DNA of 26,125 nt, taken from NCBI GenBank assembly GCA_036520135.1, contig DATDKF010000091.1:1-26125 (forward strand), given 5' to 3'. The position numbers were made by a program, and so were the translations under genes. The notes beneath the pieces are model-generated. The model did not search any database and was not told where the DNA came from. It was given only the letters and a program-made list of their open reading frames with translations. Below are positions 14,152-21,900 of the stretch, piece after piece (position 1 is the first letter of the stretch; each line of letters starts with the position of its first letter). This DNA is from DASSUW01 sp036520135. Lineage in GTDB: Bacteria > Actinomycetota > Thermoleophilia > Solirubrobacterales > Solirubrobacteraceae.

Positions 14152-15285
14152 TCAGCCCGCCATCGGCAGGCTCAGCCCGACCGGCTGCGGCGGGCCGACG
14201 GGCTGCATGATCGGCAGCTCGACCGGCGTCATCGCCACGATCCCGCGCGCGGCCTGACGGACCGCCTGGGCGGCCGGATCGTCCGGGTTGACCTCAACCA
14301 GCGGCACGCCGCCGTCGGCGGTCTCGCGTAGCGGAATGGTCAACGGCACCTTGCCGATCAGCGGCACGTCGAGCTCGTCGGCCAGGAGCTGGCCGCCGCC
14401 CTCGCCGAACAGCGCGTAGCGCTCGCCGGAAGGCGTCGTGAAGCCGGACATGTTCTCGATCACGCCCGCGATCTCGAGGTCGACCTTGTGGGCCATCTCG
14501 GCGGCGCGGCGGGCCACCTTCTGGGCCACCGGCTGCGGCGTCGTGACGAGCACGAACTTCGCCATCGGCAGGAGCTGGGCGAGCGTCATCGACACGTCGC
14601 CGGTGCCCGGCGGCAGGTCGATGAGCAGGAAGTCGAGCTCACCCCACGCGACGTCCTCGAGGAACTGCGTGAGCGCCTTGTGGAGCATCGGCCCGCGCCA
14701 GACGACGGCCTCGTCCTCGGCGATGAAGAAGCCGATCGACATGACCTTGATGCCGCGCGCCTCGAGCGGCAGGATCTTGCGCTCGCCGGAGACCTTCGGC
14801 CGCTGGCCGCCGAGACCGAGCATGCGCGGGATCGAGTAGCCCCAGACGTCCGCGTCGAGCACGCCGACCTTCTTGCCGTCGGCGACCAGTGCCGCGGCGA
14901 GGTTGACCGTCAGCGAGGACTTGCCGACGCCGCCCTTGCCCGAACCGATGCAGATCACGTTGGAGACCTGGGCGAGCGCGCCCTCCGGCAGGCCGCCCGG
15001 GCGGCCGAGCTTGCGCTGCAGGCCGGCCTTCTCCTGATCGTTCAGCACGTCGAAGCCGACGTTCACGCGCGTGACGCCCGCGACGCCGGAGACCGACTTG
15101 ACGACCGCGGTCTGGAAGTGGTTCTTGATCGGGCAGCCGGGAGTCGTCAGCGAGACGGTGACGTCGACCACACCGGCGTCCTTGATGTCGATCGCGCGGA
15201 CCATCTCGAGCTCGACGATGTCCTTGCGCAGCTCAGGGTCGATGACGGCCTTCAGGGCCTCGGTGATCTGCTCTCGGGTGGGCAC
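14152..15285 (-). CDS. mrp: Mrp/NBP35-type Fe-S cluster carrier ATPase
   Basis: A 377-aa protein that binds and delivers Fe-S clusters to apo-proteins. The N-terminal MIP18/DUF59 domain (1-85) has the TTPGCPIK motif with a reactive Cys51. The ParA/MinD-like ATPase has the deviant Walker A GSGKGGVGKSS (114-124), Walker B DFLLIDLPPGTGD and the PQPVAQKVA block. The CxxC that binds the bridging cluster in many Mrp proteins is missing: after ENMSGF the sequence is TTPSGERYALFG. The start is GTG 15285, 7 nt after a CACAAT -10 box. It follows the secreted-protein gene by 17 bp and is coupled to the amidohydrolase downstream. Confidence 0.92.
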   Translation of the reverse strand: MPTREQITEALKAVIDPELRKDIVELEMVRAIDIKDAGVVDVTVSLTTPGCPIKNHFQTAVVKSVSGVAGVTRVNVGFDVLNDQEKAGLQRKLGRPGGLPEGALAQVSNVICIGSGKGGVGKSSLTVNLAAALVADGKKVGVLDADVWGYSIPRMLGLGGQRPKVSGERKILPLEARGIKVMSIGFFIAEDEAVVWRGPMLHKALTQFLEDVAWGELDFLLIDLPPGTGDVSMTLAQLLPMAKFVLVTTPQPVAQKVARRAAEMAHKVDLEIAGVIENMSGFTTPSGERYALFGEGGGQLLADELDVPLIGKVPLTIPLRETADGGVPLVEVNPDDPAAQAVRQAARGIVAMTPVELPIMQPVGPPQPVGLSLPMAG

Positions 15286-15292
15286 GGACCCA

Positions 15293-15298
15293 ATTGTG
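15293..15298 (-). promoter_or_regulatory. -10 box of mrp
   Basis: CACAAT on the minus strand ends 7 nt before GTG 15285; no Shine-Dalgarno sequence, so mrp can be transcribed as a leaderless mRNA independently of the upstream gene. Confidence 0.5.
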
Positions 15299-15302
15299 GC
15301 AG

Positions 15303-15986
15303 CTACCCGGTGCCGCGCCGGTAGCGGGTCAGCTCGGCGCGATCGCTGTCGCCGGACACGCCGATCTCGAGCACCGGACCGACGCCGCGCGCGTAGAGCT
15401 TGTACTCGAGCGCCTTCGGCTCGAGCGGGTTGAAGTTCTTCGTGAGGAGCACGTGCTTGAAGTGGCCGAACGGCACCTCGGCCTGCTCGCTGCGGCTGAG
15501 GACCTGCGCGCCGTCCAGGGCGTGGCCGGGATAGTGCTCCTCGCGGTAGCGGCGGCCGACGCGCGGGTGGGCGAGCATGACGATGCCGGCGCGCGCGCCG
15601 TCCACGCCCGCCTCCCAGGAGCCCGCCTTGGACACCGGCTTGCCGTTCTCGAACTCGGTCGTGTCCTCGCCGAGGTACCAGACGTTGCCCTTGGCGTCCT
15701 GCGCGTAGTAGTCGAACGTGTCCTCGACCACTTGGCCGCGCTCTGTCGCCTGGTCGTGGACGACGCGCGCGAGCACACCGGACGCGACCCGCTTGGTCCG
15801 GTCGGTGACCGTCACCACGATCCGCTGCGTGGGACCGTGCGGGTTGGTCTCACGGTAGACCCAGCGCGTGCCGGGCTTCATCGGCCAGTACGGGTTGTCG
15901 ATGTGCGGCCCGGCGGTGAGGACGGCGAGCGTGGCGATCAGGGCGAGCATGCGGCCGACCGTACGCGCGCGCGGTGAGACCGACAT
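15303..15986 (-). CDS. Secreted conserved protein of unknown function
   Basis: A 227-aa protein with a signal peptide (basic start MSVSPRARTVGR, hydrophobic core LALIATLAVLTAG). The mature part is rich in beta strands and aromatic residues. It opens with IDNPYWPMKPGTRWVYRE, a pattern common in secreted actinobacterial proteins of unknown role, and continues NVWYLGEDTTEFENGKP and HVLLTKNFNPLEPKALEYKLYARGVGPVLEI. No catalytic motif is evident. ATG 15986 has AAGG upstream; ATG 15950 is an equally possible start and still keeps the hydrophobic core. The strand and 17-bp gap suggest read-through into mrp. Confidence 0.7.
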   Translation of the reverse strand: MSVSPRARTVGRMLALIATLAVLTAGPHIDNPYWPMKPGTRWVYRETNPHGPTQRIVVTVTDRTKRVASGVLARVVHDQATERGQVVEDTFDYYAQDAKGNVWYLGEDTTEFENGKPVSKAGSWEAGVDGARAGIVMLAHPRVGRRYREEHYPGHALDGAQVLSRSEQAEVPFGHFKHVLLTKNFNPLEPKALEYKLYARGVGPVLEIGVSGDSDRAELTRYRRGTG

Positions 15987-16010
15987 GAGAACCGCGCCTT
16001 AAAGACCGAC

Positions 16011-16031
16011 GGCCCGCCACAAGGGCGGACC
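16011..16031 (-). terminator. Weak hairpin after the H1-like gene
   Basis: On the minus strand CCGCC-N5-GGCGG, extended by GG/CC across one mismatch, is followed by a short T-rich stretch (GGTCTTTAA). This may end transcription of the H1-like gene. The sequence GACCGACGG is also repeated on both sides. Confidence 0.3.
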
Positions 16032-16059
16032 GACGGTTGAGGGAGGAGAGGTGCTGCAT

Positions 16060-16117
16060 CCGCCGGCGAGGTATGAGGCCGACGGATCCCGCCGGCGGAG
16101 TATGAGGCCGGCAGGCT
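16060..16117. repeat. Two tandem 29-bp units
   Basis: CCGCCGGCG followed by a variable pair and GTATGAGGCCG occurs from 16060 and again from 16089. The two 29-bp units differ mainly at their ends. They lie in the 175-bp gap between two minus-strand genes. Function unknown; they may be part of a 3' UTR or a decayed repeat. Confidence 0.5.
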
Positions 16118-16161
16118 TACCCGGGATGCCGCTCCTCCGCGGCGCCGGGGGAAATCGGGAG

Positions 16162-16851
16162 CTACACGAGCGCGGTGACGCGCTCCTTGGCGACCGACGC
16201 GATGCGCGAGCCGGTGGCGACGCTGAGCTGGGCGGCGTCCTCCACGCGGTTCGACACGGTCGCGATCCGGTCACTCACGATGTTAGTGCGTCGCGTCGCC
16301 TGGCGCTCCGCGGCGTCGACCTCGCGCTCGACGGCGCGGCGGTTGCGGCGGAGCAGGCGCTCGGCGTCGCGGCGGCGGGTGCGCACCGCGCGCTCGAGGC
16401 GGGTGCGAGCCTTGCGGACGTCGCGCTCGAGCTGGTTGCGGGCGGTGGTGCCGCGACGCTCGAAGCGGCGCAGGTCCTTGTTGACCTCGCGCTCGGCGGC
16501 CGTGCGGGTGCCGAACTTGTCGACCAGGCCGGTCGCCACGCCGATGACGCGGTCACGCGCCTCGAGCGTCGCGCCGACGTACACGAGCGCGGCGCGCTCG
16601 ACGACGGTGCGGCCCTCGGCGGCGGTCGCCTTGGCGGCGCGCGTCTGCGCGGCGGCGGCCTCGCGCGTCTCGCGCTTGGCGGTCGTGCGGGCGCTGCGCG
16701 CCTTCGTCTTCGCCGGCGCCTTGGCGGCGGTGCGGCGGGTGGTCGCCCGCGTGCCGGTGCTCTTGCGAGCAGCCGGCTTGCGAGCAGCCGGCTTGCGAGC
16801 AGTGCTCGGCTTGGTCGTGGTGCTGGTGGTGCTGGTGGTGGTGGTGGCCAT
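16162..16851 (-). CDS. Histone H1-like, Lys/Ala-rich coiled protein
   Basis: A 229-aa very basic protein. Residues 1-14 are Thr/Ser-rich (a GTG-type trinucleotide run in the DNA), and 15-62 are a Lys/Arg/Ala/Pro low-complexity tail with PAARK repeats, as in bacterial H1-like and HupB tails. Residues 63-229 are continuous charged helix (TRLERAVRTRRRDAERLLRR) like phasin/apolipoprotein-type coils. It probably binds DNA or polyanions; a role as nucleoid protein or granule-associated phasin is inference. ATG 16851 is chosen as the only start that keeps the tail. Upstream lie a -35/-10 promoter and two LexA-type palindromes. Confidence 0.75.
   Translation of the reverse strand: MATTTTSTTSTTTKPSTARKPAARKPAARKSTGTRATTRRTAAKAPAKTKARSARTTAKRETREAAAAQTRAAKATAAEGRTVVERAALVYVGATLEARDRVIGVATGLVDKFGTRTAAEREVNKDLRRFERRGTTARNQLERDVRKARTRLERAVRTRRRDAERLLRRNRRAVEREVDAAERQATRRTNIVSDRIATVSNRVEDAAQLSVATGSRIASVAKERVTALV
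16762..16806. repeat. 15-bp tandem repeat x3 in the H1-like gene
   Basis: The 15-bp unit CTTGCGAGCAGCCGG occurs twice exactly and a third time with changes at its end. It encodes the repeated PAARK tail. Copy-number change would lengthen or shorten the tail without shifting the frame. Confidence 0.75.
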
Positions 16852-16915
16852 CTCGGTAAATCAGCCCCTTCGGCTCTGACCCTTGGAAGTTGTTCGCTCT
16901 GTGTTCGAGAGACAG

Positions 16916-16944
16916 GGTATCCCCTTCGAACACATGTTTGTAAA
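16916..16944 (-). promoter_or_regulatory. Promoter of the H1-like gene
   Basis: On the minus strand TTTACA (16939-16944) and GATACC (16916-16921) are separated by 17 nt, giving a leader of about 60 nt. A perfect repeat TGTTCGA (16902-16908)/TCGAACA (16926-16932) with a 17-nt spacer surrounds the -10. Confidence 0.5.
16926..16941. promoter_or_regulatory. Candidate LexA (SOS) box, imperfect
   Basis: TCGAACACATGTTTGT matches the actinobacterial LexA consensus TCGAAC-N4-GTTCGA at 10 of 12 defined positions. It overlaps the spacer and -35 box of the H1-like promoter, the position expected for repression. Confidence 0.5.
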
Positions 16945-17033
16945 CCTGAGCCGCGAGAGCGTTACAGCTTTGTGCCGTATCTGACGCGATTCCTTGTGAA
17001 AATGCGGAGAAACGGTGTCTACTTTGTAACAGA

Positions 17034-17049
17034 TCGAACGCGGGTTCGA
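17034..17049. promoter_or_regulatory. Candidate LexA (SOS) box, perfect palindrome
   Basis: TCGAACGCGGGTTCGA matches TCGAAC-N4-GTTCGA at all 12 defined positions. It lies 183 bp upstream of the H1-like start in an otherwise gene-free 265-bp gap with lower GC than its surroundings. Confidence 0.6.
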
Positions 17050-17072
17050 AAGAACTGTGATCGGTCGCACAG

Positions 17073-17119
17073 AGGGGACCGTCCGCCCCTTGACCCCGTT
17101 AAAGGGGACTGTCCCCTTA
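17073..17119. repeat. REP-like palindrome pair at the metalloprotease 3' end
   Basis: AAGGGGAC-T-GTCCCCTT (17102-17118) is a perfect palindrome with 8-bp arms. A degraded relative beginning AGGGGACCGTCC lies at 17073-17090. The stop codon of the minus-strand metalloprotease (TAA, 17119-17117) is embedded in the palindrome. It could act as a terminator or transcript-end stabiliser. Similar GGGGAC/GTCCCC palindromes are widespread intergenic repeats in high-GC bacteria. Confidence 0.6.
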
Positions 17120-18139
17120 GGCCGCGAGGGGCTCGGTGCGGGCGAGCCAGCTGAGCGGGTCGTCGAGCTCGGCGAGCGTCGGCAGCGAGTCCGGGCCCTC
17201 CCAGGCGCGGTTGAGGGCGGCGATGCCGCCGCGGTCGACGACCGCGTCGCAGAACGCCTTGCCGACCTGGTACTGGCGGAGCTTGAGGTCGAGCCCGATT
17301 AGGCGCTCGAGCACGCGGAGTAGGCCGGAGCGCTCGGCCCGCCGGCGGTCCATCGCGGCGCGCATCGCGTCGAGGTCGGCCAGCAGGTCGGTACCGACCG
17401 CGTCCATCACGTGCTCGGCGTAGCCCTCGAGCAGCGCCATGAACGCCTGCGCGCTCTCCAGCAGCGCGCGCCGCTCCCGGCCGACGGCGAGGAAGGCCAG
17501 GCCCTCCTCGCGGACCGAGTTGAGCAGCGCCCGCAGATCGGACACGTCGGGTATCCGCAGCAGCCCGCGGGCGTCGATGTCGATCGCCCCCAGGAGCTGC
17601 GTGACGAGCGCGGCGAGGTGCTCGCGCAGCCACGGCACGCCGCCGAACTGCAGCGCGTGCGTGACCTCGTGCAGCGCGACCCAGCGCAGAAGCTGGTCGG
17701 GATCGGCGTCGAGCGCCGTCGCGGCATGACCGAGGTTCGGCGCCACGAACAGCAGCCGCGCGGGGCCGGCCGGGTCGAGCACCGCGAACTCGTACTGGCC
17801 GAGCACCCGCCCGCCGAGGAAGCCGGAGATCGCCCCGGCCTCGATCGCCAGCAGCGCGCCGGCCGCGCCGCCGACCGGGCCGAGTTTGGCGCCGACGCGA
17901 TCGGCCACGGGATCGAGCACGCCGCCGATCGCGCGCAGGTTCGCGTCGATCCACTCGGCGCGCCCGACCGCCTCGGGCGGCGGCAGCGGCGCGCCCGCGG
18001 TCAGGCCCGTGTACTCGCCGACGAGCAGCTCGCTCTCGGCCGCCGGGCCGGCGAGCGCCTCGAACGGCCCAGGGTCTCCGGCCGGCTGCAGGTTGGCGAT
18101 ACCGCGGGCCACCTGCCCGGCGAGGCTCCAGTCGATCAC
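17117..18139 (-). CDS. Zinc-dependent metalloprotease, DUF2342/zincin type
   Basis: A 340-aa protein of the actinobacterial family often labelled 'coenzyme F420 biosynthesis-associated'. HEVTH at 157-161 (WVALHEVTHALQF) is the zinc HExxH motif, and EGYAEHVMDAVG downstream supplies the likely third ligand region. VLGQYEFAVLDP and LLFVAPNL are family blocks. A real link to F420 is not supported by neighbours; no cof/fbi genes are seen. Start GTG 18139 overlaps the stop of the phosphatase gene by 4 bases (GTGA), so the two are translationally coupled. The far longer in-frame extension would overlap that gene entirely and is rejected. Confidence 0.85.
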   Translation of the reverse strand: MIDWSLAGQVARGIANLQPAGDPGPFEALAGPAAESELLVGEYTGLTAGAPLPPPEAVGRAEWIDANLRAIGGVLDPVADRVGAKLGPVGGAAGALLAIEAGAISGFLGGRVLGQYEFAVLDPAGPARLLFVAPNLGHAATALDADPDQLLRWVALHEVTHALQFGGVPWLREHLAALVTQLLGAIDIDARGLLRIPDVSDLRALLNSVREEGLAFLAVGRERRALLESAQAFMALLEGYAEHVMDAVGTDLLADLDAMRAAMDRRRAERSGLLRVLERLIGLDLKLRQYQVGKAFCDAVVDRGGIAALNRAWEGPDSLPTLAELDDPLSWLARTEPLAA

Positions 18140-18972
18140 GCCTTCCAGGATGGCACGCGGGCGAGTTCGCTCAGCCCGGCGGCCGTGCGCGCCGCGACCA
18201 CCGGTGAGTGCGGGAGCAGGTCCAGTGGCGCGGCGAGCGGGTCCTCGAACGCCGTGAACGCCACCATCCCGCCGGCCTCGCGCACGATCAGCTGAGCCGC
18301 CGCGGCGTCGACCGCGCGGCAGCCCTTGAGGGTCAGCATCCCGTCGAACCGTCCGGCCGCGACCTGACACAGCGCGGCGGCGATCGTCCCGATCGCCCGC
18401 AGCCGGTGCGCGACCTGCACGAGCCCCTCGGCCGACTGCAGCACCCAGCGCGGGTCGGCCGACTCGAAGCCGACCAGCTCGAGCTTGCCGTCCGACGCCC
18501 AGCGCCGCTCGCCCACGCGCGGGTCGAGCGGGATGCCGTTGAGCACCGCGCCCTGCCCGCGCACCGCGACCCACTCCTCGTCGGGCCCGAAGTCCTGGAC
18601 GAAGCCGAACACGACGTCGGCCATCGTCGGCCCCTCGGCGACGGCGATCGACACGCAGTGGTGCGGCAGCCCGCGCTTGGCGTTCAGCGAGCCGTCGATC
18701 GGGTCGACGACCACGACCACGCCGTCGCCCCCGAAGTCGACCGCCCCGCGCTCCTCGCTGACCACCCGGAAGCGCGCCCCCTGCTCGTGCAGCGTGGCCA
18801 GCTCGGCGAACACCGCGTCCTCGGCGAGCGCGTCGATCTCCAGCGTCCGGTCCCCGCCCTCCCCGCGCGTGCCCGTCTCGATGACCCGCTCGGCGATCGT
18901 CGTGCGCTCCGCCAGCATCGAGCGCAGAGCGGAGGCCGCACGACGCGACGCTCCCAGCCAGTCGGGGCTCAT
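18136..18972 (-). CDS. Inositol monophosphatase family protein
   Basis: A 278-aa Mg2+-dependent phosphatase. Metal ligands are visible: E73-E74 in VVSEERG and D90 in DPIDGSLNAKRG (90-95), the IMPase signature. The second signature, usually WDxAAG, is here CRAVDAAAAQLIV, keeping the Asp but changing Trp. This suggests a substrate other than inositol phosphate; histidinol phosphate, fructose bisphosphate or PAP are possible. ATG 18972 lies 9 nt after TAGGAT, a leaderless layout, and the promoter overlaps that of the divergent helicase gene. It heads an operon with the metalloprotease. Confidence 0.88.
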   Translation of the reverse strand: MSPDWLGASRRAASALRSMLAERTTIAERVIETGTRGEGGDRTLEIDALAEDAVFAELATLHEQGARFRVVSEERGAVDFGGDGVVVVVDPIDGSLNAKRGLPHHCVSIAVAEGPTMADVVFGFVQDFGPDEEWVAVRGQGAVLNGIPLDPRVGERRWASDGKLELVGFESADPRWVLQSAEGLVQVAHRLRAIGTIAAALCQVAAGRFDGMLTLKGCRAVDAAAAQLIVREAGGMVAFTAFEDPLAAPLDLLPHSPVVAARTAAGLSELARVPSWKA

Positions 18973-18980
18973 CGCCGCCG

Positions 18981-18987
18981 TATCCTA
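18981..18987. promoter_or_regulatory. Overlapping divergent -10 boxes
   Basis: In the 20-bp gap, TATCCT (18981-18986, plus) ends 6 nt before GTG 18993 and TAGGAT (18987-18982, minus) ends 9 nt before ATG 18972. The two boxes share five bases. Both genes would be leaderless, and their -35 regions would lie inside each other's coding sequence. Confidence 0.6.
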
Positions 18988-18992
18988 CGAAG

Positions 18993-21900
18993 GTGCTCGC
19001 CCTGAGCCCCGAGCAGCTCCAAGCCGTCCAGCACGAGGGCGGGCCGCTGCTGATCCTGGGCGGCGCGGGCACTGGGAAGACGACGGTCCTCGCCGAGCGC
19101 TTCGTGCACCTGACGCGCGCGGGTGCGCCGCCGGAGTCGCTGCTCGTGCTCTGCTACTCGACGCCGGCCGCGGACGCGATGCGCGAGCGGCTCGAGGACC
19201 GCCTGCAGGAGGCCTACGAAGAGCTCGCGGTCACGACGTTCCACGGCTTCTGCGCGCGGCTGCTGCGCGACGAGGCGCTCGAGGCGGGGCTCGACCCGTT
19301 CGCCACGCCCGTCAGCGCCGCCGACCGGCTCGCGATGCTGCTCGAGCGGATCGACGACCTGCCGCTGCGCCACCACGACCTGCGCGGCAATCCGAGCGCG
19401 ACCCTCGGCGCGATCGTCCAGCGCATCGACCGCCTCAAGGACGAGCTGGTCTCCGCCGACGACTACGCGGCGTGGGCCGCCTCGTTACCCGGGGACCGCG
19501 CCCGCGAGCGGGAGTTCGCCGCGCTGTACGCGGCTCATGAGCGGATGCTCGCCGACGCCGGCACGCTCGACGTCGGCGACCTCGTTCTGCACGCGTTCCG
19601 GCTCCTGCGCACCAAGCCGCACGTGCGCGAGCGGCTCGCCCGCCGGCAGCGCCACGTGCTGGTCGACGAGCTGCAGGACGCGAGCTTCGCCCAGGGCCTG
19701 CTCCTGCGGCTGCTGGTCGCCGGCCACGGCGGGGTCACCGCCGCCGCCGACGACGACCAGTCGATCCACCGCTTCCGCGGCGCCTCGACGAAGAACATCG
19801 ACGACTTCCGCGCCGAGTGGCCGGGCGCCGCGATCGTGCGCTTGGAGCAGTCGCTGCGATCCGGCGAGCAGATTCTGCGCGCCGCGCGCGCGGTCGTCGA
19901 GCCGGCGGGCGACCGGATCGACAAGCCGCTGCGCGGCCAGGCCGGCGGGGCGGTCGCGTTCTGGCGCTGCACGTCCGAGCGCGCGCAGGCGCAGGCGGTC
20001 GCCGCCGAGGTCGAGCGGCTGGTCGCGCGCGAGGACGTCGCGCCCGAGGACGTCTGTGTGCTCGTGCGCTCGGTGCGCGGCGAGGGCCAGGCGGTCGCCG
20101 TCGCGTTCGAGGAGCGCGCCGTGCCGTACCGGCTGTCCGGCGCCTCGGCGTTCTTCCAGCGCGCCGAGGTGCGCGACCTGGTGGCGTGGCTGCGCCTGCT
20201 CGTCGACCCCGGCGACGCCGGCGCGGTCGTGCGCGCGCTCGCGCGCCCACCCGTCGAGCTGCGGGCGATCGACCTGGCGCGCGTGACCCAGATCGCCCGC
20301 CGCCGCAAGCTCGACATGGTCGCGGCGCTGGGCGCCGCGCTCGAGTCGCCCCAGATCCCGCCCGAGGCGCGCGAGCGGATCACCCACTTCCTGCGCCTGT
20401 ACCGCGCCGCCGCCGCGGCGATCGACTCCACGCGGCCCGACCTCTACGTGCACCGGCTGATCGAGCGGCTCGGGCTGCGCCGCCAGCTGCTGTTCGCCGC
20501 CTCGACCGAGGTCGTCGAGCGCCTGCGCAACCTCGCGCGCTTCGCCGGACTGGCCGCCGACTACGTGCGCCGCACGCCGCAGGCGACCGGGCGCGAGTTC
20601 GCGCGCGCGATCGCCGCGGTCGCCGAGGCGGGACTGCAGGAGGAGGGGTCCGCGGACGAGCACCCGCACGGGGTTCGCGTGATGACGATGCACGCCGCCA
20701 AGGGCCTCGAGTTCGACCACGTGTACGTGCTCGGCCTGATGGCCGCGCGGATGCCCGGCCCGCGCCGGCGCGCGCTCGAGCCGATCCCCGACGCGCTGAT
20801 CAAGGAGGCGGTGCCGCCCGACAGCAAGGCGGTCCACGCCGGCGAGATGCGCCGCCTGCTGCACGTGGCGATGACCCGCGCCGGGCGGCGGCTCGTGCTC
20901 GCCTTCCCCGAGCGCTCCGAGCGCGGTGCGCTGCAGCAGCCGTCGCCGTTCGCCGAGGAGGCGCGCGCCGCGGTCGGCGGCGAGTGGGAGGAGCGCCACG
21001 AGGAGCTGTTCGGGCCGGCCGAGACGCTGCAGGCGACGTTCCGGATGCTGCGCGACGAGCTGCTCACGACCGTCGCGCAGGTCGGCGGGCGGCTCGGCGA
21101 GCTGCGGTTCGACACCGACCTCGACGTCTCGCACGCGGTCGTCCGCTACCTCGAGCTGCTCAAGCTCGCGGCGCTGCTCGAGCGCACGCGCGCCGGCGAG
21201 GTGGCGGTCGCCGACGTGCTCGGCGAGATCAACGCGCGGCTGCTCCAGGCGGCGACCTCGGAGCAGCGCGAGATCTTCGAGACGAGCGCGCTCGACGAGT
21301 ACCTGCTCGACGCCGAGCGCGACGAGAAGCTGCGCGCGCGCGCCGTGGCGCAGCGGTCCGAGCCGTCGCTGGAGTCGTTCCTGCCGCGCCGCGGCGACGG
21401 GCTGATGCTCAGCGCGTCCGACATCGAGACCTACCGGACGTGCCCGCTCAAATACAAGTTCGCGCGCGTCTTCCGGATCCCGAGCGAGCCGACGCTCAAC
21501 CAGCGCTTCGGGATCCTCGTCCACCAGGTGCTCGAGCGCTACCACGCCGCCGAGCCGGGCGGCCTTCCGACCCTGCTGAACCTCTTGGAAGCCGGCTGGC
21601 GGCGCGGCGGGTTCGGCGACTCGGAGGAGGAGCGCCAGTTCCGCGCCAAGGCGACGCAGGCGCTCGTCCGCTACCACGACCGCTTCCGCGACGACGACGC
21701 CGAGCCGGTGTGGTTCGAGCGCTCGTTCCAGTTCCGCATGGGCCCGCACCTGCTGCGCGGGCGCGTGGACCGCGTCGACAAGCTGCCGGACGGCGGCTAC
21801 GAGCTGATCGACTACAAGACCGGCCGGCCGAAGAGCGCGGCGCAGCTGCGCGACGACGTGCAGCTGTCGCTGTACGCGGTCGGCGCGCGCGAGGCGTGGC

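Noticed and set aside
16762..16806. Possible CRISPR-like repeat
   Set aside because: The 15-bp units are directly adjacent, without spacers, and encode a regular PAARK tail in a protein.
16861..17070. 69-codon minus-strand frame upstream of the H1-like gene
   Set aside because: It covers the promoter and both LexA-type boxes and has no recognisable protein features.
17002..17154. 50-codon plus-strand frame beside the perfect LexA box
   Set aside because: It runs through the LexA box and the REP palindrome, then ends antisense inside the metalloprotease gene; no ribosome site is present.
17117..18139. F420 biosynthesis role of the metalloprotease
   Set aside because: The family label comes from homology only; no F420 genes lie in the window and the protein has an HExxH protease motif.
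19485..21749. Very long open frame on the minus strand opposite the helicase
   Set aside because: Its protein is Arg/Leu/Gln-rich low-complexity sequence with no motif; such antisense frames are common in GC-rich genes, and the opposite strand has a complete helicase-nuclease.
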